Below, piece after piece: positions 46,439 through 55,414 of a stretch of DNA of 64,000 nucleotides. Each line of letters opens with the position of its first letter. Within the stretch, counting starts at the first letter, position 1. The stretch covers positions 868,001-932,000 of the forward strand of contig NZ_CP019687.1 in assembly GCF_002003265.1 (NCBI RefSeq). Direction: 5' to 3'. The stretch comes from Paenibacillus larvae subsp. larvae. GTDB lineage: Bacteria; Bacillota; Bacilli; Paenibacillales; NBRC-103111. The notes beneath the pieces were generated by a model. The model did not search any database. It was not told the origin of the DNA and saw nothing but the letters and a program-made list of their open reading frames with translations. The position numbers and the translations under genes are program-made.

Positions 46439-47119
46439 ATGTTGAATAGAATCAAAAAGAAACTGGTAGTCTCTTGTCAAGCCCTTGAAAATGAACCGCT
46501 TCATAGCTCATTTATTATGTCGAAAATGGCTTTAGCTGCAGTAGAGGGCGGGGCATCCGGTATACGTGCTAATTCTAAAGAAGACGTGATTGCCATAAAA
46601 AAGGAAGTATCCGTACCCGTAGTCGGTATTGTTAAAAGAGATTACAAGGATAGTGAAGTTTATATAACAGCTACAAGAAGAGAGATTGATGAGCTGTTGG
46701 AAAGCGGCTGCGAAATGATCGCATTGGACGCGACGCTCAGAAAACGTCCGATGAATGAAACAATACCCGGCATTATAGCGTATGTAAAAGAAAAGAGCCC
46801 GGATATGCAGCTAATGGCAGACATTGCTTCGGTGGAAGATGCAATAGAAGCAGAAAAAGCTGGTTTTGATTGTGTATCGACTACGCTTTATGGATATACA
46901 AATGCAACAAAAGGCTGTAAACTATATGATAATAACTTCGAATTTTTAAAGAGAGTATTAGATGTGGTATCTATTCCTGCAATAGCTGAAGGGAATATCT
47001 TCACACCTGAAATGGCGAGAAAAGTCCTGGAAATGGGGGCTCATTCCGTAATTGTTGGCGGTGCTATAACAAGACCGCAGCAAATAACGGCCCGATTTAT
47101 AAATGCTCTGCACAGTTAA
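46439..47119 (+). CDS. nanE: N-acetylmannosamine-6-phosphate 2-epimerase
   Basis: 226 residues from ATG 46439 (AGGTGAG seven bases upstream). TIM-barrel of the NanE family: VVSCQALENEPLHSS, AAVEGGASGIRANS, VGIVKRDYKDSEVYITAT and PAIAEGNIFTPEMARKVLEM. It turns ManNAc-6-P into GlcNAc-6-P, feeding NagA/NagB. Four bases beyond the PTS stop, same operon. Intact. Confidence 0.92.
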   Translation: MLNRIKKKLVVSCQALENEPLHSSFIMSKMALAAVEGGASGIRANSKEDVIAIKKEVSVPVVGIVKRDYKDSEVYITATRREIDELLESGCEMIALDATLRKRPMNETIPGIIAYVKEKSPDMQLMADIASVEDAIEAEKAGFDCVSTTLYGYTNATKGCKLYDNNFEFLKRVLDVVSIPAIAEGNIFTPEMARKVLEMGAHSVIVGGAITRPQQITARFINALHS

Positions 47120-47142
47120 TTAAGTAAAAAAGGAAAGGGGGA

Positions 47143-47946
47143 GTGGCGGAAAAAATGGATTCATTATTAAAAACCATTCAATCGAAGTACTCCTCTTTTT
47201 CTGAGAAAGAAAAAAAAATAGCCGATTTTCTATTGTCATCACCGGCTGCAGCTGCACAATGTCATATTAAAGAAATTGCGGATCAGACAGGCGTTTCAGT
47301 TGCAAGCATAACAAGGTTTTCCAAGAAAGTACTGTGTCAAAGTTTTGTCGAACTGAAGCTGAAACTGGCTCGCGAATCTTATGATCATACTAAAGATGAA
47401 TTAGATGTTGAACTCAAGAATCAGTATAAAGAAATGTTTAACGACATCGAATCTTTAATAGAAAATGAACCTTTAAAAGAAGTACTCTCATTGATAAAAA
47501 AAGCGAAGCGTCTATTTATTTACGGGTTAGGAAGTTCAGGGCTGGCGGCACAAGAATTTAATTACCGTTTAAGCCGTATGGGGTTTTACTCCGAGGCAGT
47601 GACAGACCCCCATTTAATGATCATAAGAAGCGTGTTGTTAGAAAAGGACGATGTGGTCATTGCCTTCTCACGTTCCGGACAAACTAAAGATCTGCTAAAA
47701 TCTTTAGAGGCTGCCAAAGGCAAAAAAGCAAAGTTGATAGCTTTCACAGCTTTCGGGGATACTCCCTTGACAAAGATGGCTCATAAAGTCATATGGACCA
47801 TACATCCCGTTAGATATCAGTATCTATCCACGGGCCTGGATATGAGCGTATTATATTTAATTGATTTAATCAGTTTCCATCTGCTGAAAAACGAGGATCG
47901 AAAACGTATCTATACGGAAACGGTAAACGTCATTTCCGGGCAATGA
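47143..47946 (+). CDS. RpiR-family regulator of the amino-sugar operon
   Basis: 267 residues. N-terminal HTH (IADQTGVSVASITRFSKKV) and a SIS sugar-phosphate domain (LFIYGLGSSGLAAQEFNYRL, VVIAFSRSGQTKDLLKSLEA). RpiR/MurR proteins sense phosphosugars and control the operon in which they lie. Start GTG 47143 or ATG 47155. Third gene behind PTS and nanE, so the ligand is probably ManNAc-6-P or GlcNAc-6-P. Confidence 0.9.
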   Translation: MAEKMDSLLKTIQSKYSSFSEKEKKIADFLLSSPAAAAQCHIKEIADQTGVSVASITRFSKKVLCQSFVELKLKLARESYDHTKDELDVELKNQYKEMFNDIESLIENEPLKEVLSLIKKAKRLFIYGLGSSGLAAQEFNYRLSRMGFYSEAVTDPHLMIIRSVLLEKDDVVIAFSRSGQTKDLLKSLEAAKGKKAKLIAFTAFGDTPLTKMAHKVIWTIHPVRYQYLSTGLDMSVLYLIDLISFHLLKNEDRKRIYTETVNVISGQ

Positions 47947-48011
47947 TCCTGCTCCTCTCACGAAGGTGCATACGAATAAGAGAGATTCTCACTTTTTAAA
48001 GATCATAAACA

Positions 48012-48039
48012 GAGAGCCGGGAAACATTTCCCGGCTCTC
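48012..48039. terminator. Terminator hairpin
   Basis: GAGAGCCGGGAAA / TTTCCCGGCTCTC perfect stem, ending the PTS operon and facing the convergent relic. Confidence 0.75.
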
Positions 48040-48095
48040 AGATTGCCGACAAAAGTCTTTGAATTCAACTTCCTTGCTGGGTAATAAAGTGATTT

Positions 48096-48392
48096 TCATT
48101 TAATAAGATTTAATTGCCATGTAACTCCGTATTTATCTTTAACCCAGCCAAATTTTTCACTAAACGGGTAAGCTGCTGACGGCATTAAAACAGAGCCTTC
48201 CCGGGATAATTCCCCAAAGACCCGGTCAATCTCTTCCTCGGTATTACATTTTAACGCTCCCTCAGCAACGTCTTCATTTGCTCCATAATGCTCAATATAT
48301 GGAAAGATTTCAATTAATGCAAGAAATAAACCAAAATCAGAAGTTTTTTTAATGAAAACTCCGGCATAAACCTTGTTAAAGATAATATGAAT
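48096..48392 (-). pseudogene. C-terminal part of a VOC (PhnB-like) protein
   Basis: The minus strand reads TEEEIDRVFGELSREGSVLM, then SEKFGWVKDKYGVTWQLNL, the typical end of PhnB-like vicinal-oxygen-chelate proteins. Upstream the match fades and there is a TAA before any start codon. N-terminus lost. Confidence 0.7.
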
Positions 48393-48445
48393 AAATTACC
48401 AATCAAAAATGCATATACCCAAATTTTATTTTAAGGAGGGTTATG

Positions 48446-50868
48446 ATGAGTACGACAGGCACATCCCCGGCCACAGAACGGCTGCCAAAGAAAAAAAGAG
48501 GCGGATGGCGCGTCGTATGGATAACGGCGCTTATTATTGTATTATTAATCGGGATCGTAACGGGTGTAGCTTATTGGATTGCACGGAGCAGTCTTCCGGT
48601 TATTGAGGGAAAGTTGGAACTGGAGGGACTTCAGCAGACGGTTTCGGTTTGGCGGGATGTGAACGGCGTGCCGCACATTGAGGCCCGGAATGAGCATGAT
48701 TTGTATGTGGCCCAAGGGTATCTGACGGCCCAAGACCGGTTGTTTCAAATGGATATGATGAGACGAACAGCTTCAGGACAGTTAAGTGAAGTCATGGGGG
48801 AACAAACGTTGGAGCGCGACAAGTTTTTTCGGGCGTTCAGCCTGCGCAGGGCTGCAGAAGCTTCTCTGGACGCTTATTCCGCTGATGCCAAGAATGTGCT
48901 GGAATGGTATGCCCAAGGTGTGAATCAGTATATTCATCAGGCAAAGGCTTCAGGATCTCTTCCGGTTGAATTCCGCCTGCTGGGATATAAGCCGAATGAT
49001 TGGGAACTGGTTGATTCACTGGTGATCGGCAAATATATGGCCTATGATCTTGGCAGACATTGGGCCAGGCAGGCATTCCGCTACCAGCTTGCCCAGCGGG
49101 TATCGCCGGAAATGGCGCTGGAGTTATTCCCCTCTTACCCGAAGGGGGACCCTTAATCATACAGGCGATGAAGGATCATCCCATCGATCTCCGTGCTATG
49201 TTTGCGGCGGCCGTGATCCCTGATCCGTCTAGCGGCAGCAACAACTGGGTTATTTCCGGTAAAAAATCTGCATCAGGAAAACCCATGCTTGCAAATGATC
49301 CGCATCTGAAACTCGGTACTCCATCGATTTGGTATGAAACACACCTTCAGGCAGAAGATTTGAATGTTAGCGGAGTTGTTTTCGCAGGTATTCCGGGTAT
49401 TATTCTTGGTCATAATCAGCATTTGGCCTGGGGAGTCACAAATTTGAACCCGGATGTCCAGGATCTATATATAGAGAAACGAAATCCGGACAATCCGAAT
49501 GAATTTGAATATATGGGAAAATGGGAGCCCGCTAAGCTCTATAACGAAGAGATAAAGGTCAAGGGCAAACCAGCGGTTTCTTATCAGGTGGCTGTAACAA
49601 GGCATGGTCCGATCATTTCCGAATTCGCTGAGGATAATCGGCAAGATCTGGCGCTTGCGTTGTGATGGACCCCGTTGGAGCCTACAAAAGAACTTGAGGC
49701 GTTTCAGCGGTTTGGCAAAACACGGAATTGGGAGGAGTTTAAAGAAGCACTTTCTTATTTTGAGGCTCCTGCTCAAAACTTTGTTTTTGCCTCGAATGAC
49801 GGGACCATAGCTTACAGGGCAAACGGCAAAATCCCCATCCGGTCAAGCGGGAACAGTCAGGTTCCGGTTCCGGGGTGGACTGGCGAATATGAATGGACCG
49901 GATATATTCCGCGGGAAGAATTACCGACCAGCGTTAATCCGTCAAAAGGGTATATCGCAACCGCCAATAACAAGGTCATTGATGACAAATACCCTTACTA
50001 CATTACAAACTCCTGGTCTGAACCGTACCGGGCAGCCCGTATCCAACAGGTGCTGGAAAGTAAGGAAATTTTAGAAGTAGAGGATCTTAAGAAACTTCAA
50101 TTTGACCGCCGCAATCTGCTGGCAGAGGAATTCCTGGAGAGACTGTTAGCGGCCCTGCGAAAAAACGATTCCCTTCGTCCGATTGATCAAAATGCAGCGG
50201 ATTTGCTTCAGGCCTGGAACAAGGATGATGATGCGGAACAGGGTGCTCCATTGATTTTTTCTTTTTGGATTAGACAGCTTGAAGATGTCATATTTAAACC
50301 TGAAGTGACCGATGATCTCATGGAATTATTTGAAAATAAAGCGAATGTACGGAATTCCCTGCTTCAAAAGGCGATTGCCGGAAAACCGGCTCCGTGGATT
50401 GATGATAAAGGAGGCTTCCAAAAGGTAGCGATGCGCTCTTTCCAGCTTGCCGTAGATCAAGCGGTTTCCCTGCAAGGCAGCGACCCGGAAAAGTGGCAGT
50501 GGGGCCGTTTTCACCAGATTAAATTTGCACATCCGCTCAGTACTGTTAAGCCGCTTGGACTTTTGTTTAATGCCAAGGCAGTAAGCATGGGTGGCAGCAA
50601 AGTCACGGTAGGCATGGCGGAATGGGATGCGAAAACAGGGGAAGTGAATCTGGGAGGAGCCTGGCGAACGGTAATTGATCTCGCAGATCCTCTGAAATCG
50701 TTCAATATTGTGGGGCCCGGGCAATCGGGGCAACTGCTGAGTCCTTGGTATCACGATCAGGTTGAGGCTTGGACAACAGGCAAGTATCACGAAACCAGCA
50801 TGGTGCCGAGCATTTATCGGGAAGCGGGATATCACTTGGAATTGGTTCTTGCCGCGGGCAAACATTGA
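48446..50868 (+). pseudogene. Penicillin acylase family protein, frameshift plus nonsense
   Basis: Ntn-hydrolase precursor of ~807 residues when joined. An N-terminal membrane helix, then the alpha part (VWRDVNGVPHIEARNEHDLY; DRLFQMDMMRRTASGQLSEV), the SGSNNWVISGKKSASGKPML site where the beta chain starts with the nucleophilic Ser, LANDPHLKLGTPS and LGHNQHLAWGVTNLNPDVQD. Near 49138 one G is missing (CCGAAG for CCGGAAG). At 49663 an in-frame TGA stands where Arg (CGA) is expected before WTPLEPTKELEAF. Two independent lesions, so it is a true pseudogene, or one lesion plus one error. Family members cleave penicillins or acyl-homoserine lactones. RBS AAGGAGG before 48446. Confidence 0.87.
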
Positions 50869-51156
50869 AAAATAAGAAATCCGCTTATCTACCGCTGATT
50901 AAACAATGGCGGCGGCAAAGAGGGGATGCAACCTCCGGGGATGGACCCAGCAATTAGATGATGCCAGATATTGGTCTAAGAGTTCATTTGTAATTTAAAG
51001 AATCAAGGGAATACCCTTTGGTTCTTTTTCTTTTTGACGTTAGAGCATAAAAGCATAAACAGGAATGGAATTCTGATATTTTTTCTCTTTTTCAACATTT
51101 TTTGAATATACAAGCAAATGCGGCGACAAGGTAATAATTAGATATCAAGGAAAAGA
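50869..51156. other. Gap, no gene seen
   Basis: Spacer between two decayed genes, with an AAGGGAATACCCTTTGGTTCTTTTTC terminator-like stretch near 51003-51030 (partial pairing). Confidence 0.35.
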
Positions 51157-51911
51157 ATGAAGGGAAGACATGAAGTGGGATTCATGGAACGGATTTTTAA
51201 CAAGAAGAGGAAACAGGCCCAAGAGCAGCTGAGGATTATTACCAGCGTCTGGATATCGCCAGTTTGCTCCGGATATTGCGCCTGCTTTGTTTTTTCATCG
51301 CTTTTCTAGGGTCTTCTTTGTATATTGCCATTACTACATTTCATCAGGAAATGATTCCGTCAGAGCTTCTGGTCAATTTAATGGCACAGCGGGAAGATGT
51401 TCCGTTTCCAGCTTTTTTCGATGCAATCATTATGGAAGTGACTTTCGAAATTTTACGGGAAGCCGGAGTTCGAATGCCCAGGGCTATCGGGTCGGCCATT
51501 TCTATAGTAGGTACCCTGGTCGTAGGGACAGCTGCGGTAGATACCGGACTGGTATCAGCTGCAATGTTTATTGACGTGTCGATAACAGCCATCTCTAATC
51601 TTGTATTCCCTTCGATCAATATGGCGATTCCCATCCGCATTCTCCGTTTTCCTTTAATGATTCTGGCTGCTTCCTTTGGCCTTCTAGGAATCTTTACGGG
51701 ATTTATTGCATTGCTTCTCCATTTATGCAGCCTACGCTCATTTGGTATTCCTTATATGAGCCCATTTGTCCCGCTTATTCCAAGTGATTTGAAGGATACG
51801 TTCATTCGGACTCCCAGATGGGCCATGCTTACCCGTCCAAGATTAACCAGCCAGAACAATATAGTCCGCGGGCAAACACCAAAACCGAAGCCGCCGCAAG
51901 AGGGGGATTGA
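51157..51911 (+). pseudogene. GerA-family spore germination protein with large deletion
   Basis: The start is normal for a coding sequence (ATG 51157, MERIFNKKRKQAQEQ), but after 28 codons the frame shifts directly into the membrane half of a GerA A-subunit: DYYQRLDIASLLRILRLLCF, TTFHQEMIPSELLVNLMAQR, FEILREAGVRMPRAIGSAIS, then MSPFVPLIPSDLKDT. The cytosolic N-terminal domain of about 250 residues is missing. GerA proteins sense germinants in the spore inner membrane. It cannot be functional. Confidence 0.85.
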
Positions 51912-51935
51912 ACTTGGAAATATGGGGGTAATTGT

Positions 51936-52001
51936 ATGAACCGAAGAATAATGCTCACAGCCCTTTGTATTCTGTTCTTCTCTTTTTTCATGGGGCAATG
52001 A
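51936..52001 (+). pseudogene. First codons of a GerC-like lipoprotein gene
   Basis: ATG 51936 begins MNRRIMLTALCILFFSFFMG, a signal-peptide-like start directly after the GerA A gene, where ger operons place the C-subunit gene, but it stops after 21 codons. The sequence beyond belongs to another, minus-strand gene start. Confidence 0.5.
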
Positions 52002-52049
52002 AAGCAATGTTTCAAATTGAGCAATAGTGTTTTCTATATGAATTTTCAT
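52001..52049 (-). pseudogene. 5' end of a truncated minus-strand gene
   Basis: AAAGGTG precedes ATG 52049, which opens MKIHIENTIAQFETLLSLPH, a credible protein start that recalls DUF2268-type zinc proteases. After about 28 codons it runs into the gerC relic. A deletion joined the two. Confidence 0.4.
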
Positions 52050-52251
52050 TATAATCACCTTTTGTTTTATAACTTAATCTATTACGTAACGTGAGAGTCA
52101 ACTTACTTAAATTAAAATCTGTGAATGAAAATAAGCTTTTCATCGATATAATTTCGACAAATTCTATGTTTTTTCGTTAAAGGATTTTTAAACAGCAGAA
52201 AGAAGATTATATCAATACCAATAATTTAAAAAAAGATTTGGGGAGCGGAAC
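52050..52251. other. Promoter region of the phosphopantetheinyl transferase gene
   Basis: AT-rich, no operator recognised. Confidence 0.35.
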
Positions 52252-53025
52252 ATGATACATAACGAATTAGAAAAAGCCGGGACTGAAACGAATTATACAT
52301 ATTCGGCCCACTTTCTTTTAAAATCTTCGAGTGAAATCTTTAAGATACCTATTCATTTTTGTAAATATGGAGATTACCTCAATAACGTTGAAGGCTTTCT
52401 TCATGATGATGAACATGCTTATTTTCAAACACTTGCTTATGAGCGGAGAAGAACCAGTTACCTTTTGGGCAGGTATTCTGCAAAAAAAGCGATATCCGGG
52501 CTAATGGGTGAAGATAATCCCAAAAAAATAAGGATTGAAAATGGGATTTTTAATCAGCCTGTTGCCGTGTGTGAATCAAACAGCAACTTACAGGTAAGTC
52601 TAACTCATTGTGATGAACTTGCAGCCGCAGTAGCGTTTCCTGAAATGCTCGTAATAGGTATTGATATGGAAAAGATTGATCTTTCTATGAGTAGTGGAGT
52701 GGAGGCAGAATTAACAGAACATGAAAAAGAACTTGCTTTACAGCTCCCATGTCCCTATGAAAATTTACTCATGGTTCTCTGGACAATGAAGGAATCGCTT
52801 TCGAAGGTTCTAAAAACCGGATTAACCGTACCTTTAAGGGTATTAGAAGTAAAGCGGATTGAGGTTCAAAATGGGTATTACATCGGTTCATTTTCGAATT
52901 TTGCCCAGTATAATTCCATTTCGTTCCCAGTAAAGGATTATGTATACTCCATCACTTATCCGAAAAATGCAGAAATAGAGATAGACATCCATCACATAAA
53001 ATCCAACTTGCATAAAATGTTGTGA
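52252..53025 (+). CDS. Sfp-type 4'-phosphopantetheinyl transferase
   Basis: 257 residues, full Sfp/Gsp length. Markers are the SLTHCDELAAAVAF strand, VIGIDMEKID with the magnesium-binding Asp, and WTMKESLSKVLKTGL with Glu and Lys of the second motif. It moves phosphopantetheine from CoA to carrier domains of peptide and polyketide synthetases. No synthetase lies in the window, so it serves clusters elsewhere. ATG 52252 after GGGGAGCGG. Intact, in the middle of decayed genes, which suggests selection. Confidence 0.9.
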   Translation: MIHNELEKAGTETNYTYSAHFLLKSSSEIFKIPIHFCKYGDYLNNVEGFLHDDEHAYFQTLAYERRRTSYLLGRYSAKKAISGLMGEDNPKKIRIENGIFNQPVAVCESNSNLQVSLTHCDELAAAVAFPEMLVIGIDMEKIDLSMSSGVEAELTEHEKELALQLPCPYENLLMVLWTMKESLSKVLKTGLTVPLRVLEVKRIEVQNGYYIGSFSNFAQYNSISFPVKDYVYSITYPKNAEIEIDIHHIKSNLHKML

Positions 53026-53342
53026 AAAAAAGGAGGGAAATAATTCCAAGTCTCAAGCTGAAAACTTACATTATCAGTTGTTTATGTCTCCGGCGTATGG
53101 ATGATCAGGAACCCTTGGAAGCTAAAATAAACAGGTTGTTAGACCGTAGTGCCATTGATTTTGCCACTTGGAAAGCAGCAATTGTTCCCATGAAAAAGGA
53201 TATTGGCGAAGTGGCTGCGTTGCTTGGGAAAAAACGTGCAGGTATTGTGTTGGTAGAAGAAAATGGAGTTCTTAAAGGAACCATTATTCCTAATGAATTG
53301 ATTCGTAATGTATTCCGTAAACAAATTCTGCTTCCGGGCTGA
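53022..53342 (+). CDS. Unrecognised 106-codon frame, CBS-like segment
   Basis: Starts at GTG 53022 overlapping the previous stop, with AGGAGG four codons inside. The later part, VPMKKDIGEVAALLGKKRAG then IVLVEENGVLKGTIIPNELI, resembles half a CBS domain. The first 35 residues look unnatural (CLCLRRM), so a frameshift or remnant is likely. Function unknown. Confidence 0.35.
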   Translation: MKKRREIIPSLKLKTYIISCLCLRRMDDQEPLEAKINRLLDRSAIDFATWKAAIVPMKKDIGEVAALLGKKRAGIVLVEENGVLKGTIIPNELIRNVFRKQILLPG

Positions 53343-53361
53343 AAATCATCAAACTTTCACG

Positions 53362-53430
53362 TTACGAATACCGAATCATGCCACCATTAACATGTATTAT
53401 TTGTCCTGTAACATACATGGAATCATCAGC
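53362..53430 (-). pseudogene. C-terminal relic of a short-chain dehydrogenase
   Basis: [20 protein letters not shown] at the end of the frame matches the conserved C-terminus of FabG-like SDRs (SSYVTGQ-x-IHVNGG). Only the last 22 codons remain. Confidence 0.6.
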
Positions 53431-53431
53431 G

Positions 53432-53923
53432 GCGTGCCCATCTTGATGGTGTTTCCGTAGAAGCCGAAGTGGGAACAGTGGGGGGAATGGAAGACGGGCT
53501 TGTCGGCGGAATAAAATATGCCGATATAACGGAATGCACAACTATTGTTAAAGAGACCAATATTGGCGCTTTAGCTGCAGCATTGGGATCTGTTCACGGA
53601 AAGTACCAGGGTGAGCCCGTATTAGGATTTAAGGAAATGCAGAAATTGCCGAATCCGTTCAGATTCCTTTAGTTCTCCATGGTGCCTCCGGGATTCCACT
53701 TCACAAGCTGAAAAAAGTAATTGGGCTGGGTCATGCGAAGGTGAACTACAATACAGAACTTCTTATGTCTTGAGGGAATGCTGTCAGAACGGTATTGGAG
53801 CATAACCCGACAATTTACGAACCGAGAGCCATTCATGACACCCGCAAGGATGCATTAGTCGCAATAGTGAAAGAAAAAATTGAAGAATTAGGTTCTAAAG
53901 GAAAGCATAAACAAGACTATTGA
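53432..53923 (+). pseudogene. Class II fructose-bisphosphate aldolase, 3' relic
   Basis: [20 protein letters not shown] followed by [17 protein letters not shown] and, in other frames, VLHGASGIPLHKLKKVIGLG and NTELLMS match the middle and C-terminal parts of class II aldolases (zinc His in SVHGKY and LVLHGASG). Frameshift near 53650 and TGA after LLMS. The N-terminal ~125 residues are absent. Confidence 0.75.
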
Positions 53924-53926
53924 CAA

Positions 53927-53960
53927 GAGCGTCTCCCCCTGGAGCGATCTTTTTTTGGGC
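53927..53960 (+). terminator. Terminator-like hairpin
   Basis: Short GC-rich hairpin (CTCC CCCT GGAG core) with seven T, just after the aldolase relic. Confidence 0.5.
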
Positions 53961-54283
53961 ATATAGAACTTTCAACAGGTGGCCCCATTCTAAATGTCTG
54001 TTGGAAATCCCATGAGGCAAGCATAGTTTAATGGTAGATGAATTTGTCTCTCTAGGTAACTGGTACAGGTCTCAGGTTGTTCTTTAGAAATTTCGTCTTG
54101 GTCTTGTCCCATGTTATGTATATCTGGGTGGCTCCGGATATTAATCTTTGCACACCCTTAGGGATGGTAAGTATTGTTATCGGTCATATTGATGTTGATA
54201 TTTCCTCCTCTTTATAATGATAAAGATCAGATAATGTATTAAAGATAATCTCAATTCCATGACATATGGAATGGTCTATTCAA
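53961..54283. other. Gap, no gene seen
   Basis: Low-complexity AT-rich DNA; the short string CATTCCATATGTCATGGAATTG-like palindromic area near 54256-54275 is the only structure noticed. Confidence 0.3.
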
Positions 54284-55300
54284 TCATTCCTCAACTTTTG
54301 ACTTATCCCCCATAATGAATTTAGCTGGTTTTGTATCGTCAACGGGACCGGAAAATTTGACGTTAGAGCCGAATATACTATCCCGCACAAACACGTGAGA
54401 CAATTGGACGTGATCTGTCAGTATACTGTTCTCTATCCGGCAGCAATTCAGGATGCAGCCGGGCCCAATATACACATAAGGGCCGATCACGCTCTGATAC
54501 AATTTAACGGAGGGATCGATATGAACAGGGGAAATAATGGCGGTATCGGTACTATGAAATAATTGCTTCTTTATATTTTGTTTCCTTGAATCTTTACTTA
54601 CTTTATAACGATTCGCATCCAGCCAGCGTTCGGGAGTGCCAATATCAAAGAAAGGTTCCGTTGTTATGCAATAGGCCACATGCTTGCCTTGGTCAATTAG
54701 CAGCTGTATAGCATCGGTTAATTCATATTCCCCCCGTTTGGACGGTTCTAGCCGGTCGAGTATTTTCCAAATATCACTGTTGAATGCATATGCACCTACA
54801 ACAGCAAGATCAGAACTGGGGTTTTGCGATTTCTCCTCCAACCTGACAACTTTATTAATGGAGACATCTGCAACACCGAATTGATGGGGGTTCTTCACGT
54901 GAGCGAGAAGAAGGGAAGCATCGGCTTTTTCACTGCCTAAAAAATCAATCAGGGGCATGATCGATCCTTCTATCAAATTGTCACCAAGTATTAGAAGGAA
55001 AGGTTCACCCTGTATAAACGAATAAGCACTTTTGACAGCATCAGCCAGGCCCAGGCTATTTTCTTGAAGCAGATAGGTAAGCGAACACCTATATGCCTCT
55101 CCGCTGCCTAACATTGCTGGAATTTGCCCTTGTGAGGCATTAATCACAATTCCTATTTCACAAATCCCAATATGAACCATTTTATTGATGATAGAAACAA
55201 TAACAGGCTCGCCATTTACCGGAAGCATACACTTAGGTCTAGCATAAGTGAACGGTTGAAGCCTTGTTCCCTGGCCTGCGCATAAAATTAACCCCTTCAT
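54284..55300 (-). CDS. Sugar-1-phosphate nucleotidyltransferase (long RmlA type)
   Basis: 338 residues. N-terminal GLILCAGQGTRLQPFTYARP (nucleotide-binding signature G-x-G-T-R-L-x-P), K-x-x-x-P region ARPKCMLPVNGEPVI, metal Asp in LLILGDNLIEG, and FFDIGTPERWLDANRYKV. A left-handed beta-helix follows (about 240-338; HIDPSVKLYQSVIGPYVYIG). It makes dNDP- or NDP-sugars in the cytosol. Close upstream on the same strand is a GT8 gene, so the two may serve one glycan or glycoprotein. Confidence 0.9.
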   Translation of the reverse strand: MKGLILCAGQGTRLQPFTYARPKCMLPVNGEPVIVSIINKMVHIGICEIGIVINASQGQIPAMLGSGEAYRCSLTYLLQENSLGLADAVKSAYSFIQGEPFLLILGDNLIEGSIMPLIDFLGSEKADASLLLAHVKNPHQFGVADVSINKVVRLEEKSQNPSSDLAVVGAYAFNSDIWKILDRLEPSKRGEYELTDAIQLLIDQGKHVAYCITTEPFFDIGTPERWLDANRYKVSKDSRKQNIKKQLFHSTDTAIISPVHIDPSVKLYQSVIGPYVYIGPGCILNCCRIENSILTDHVQLSHVFVRDSIFGSNVKFSGPVDDTKPAKFIMGDKSKVEE

Positions 55301-55414
55301 AAGAACCTCCCCCTATAGAATAGTGTTTTCCTGATTTATTCACGTTTCCTTAACATTTCAGGATTCAAAAGATTCAGAAAATGGTGGCAACGGGAATGAC
55401 AGGAACAATTTAAA

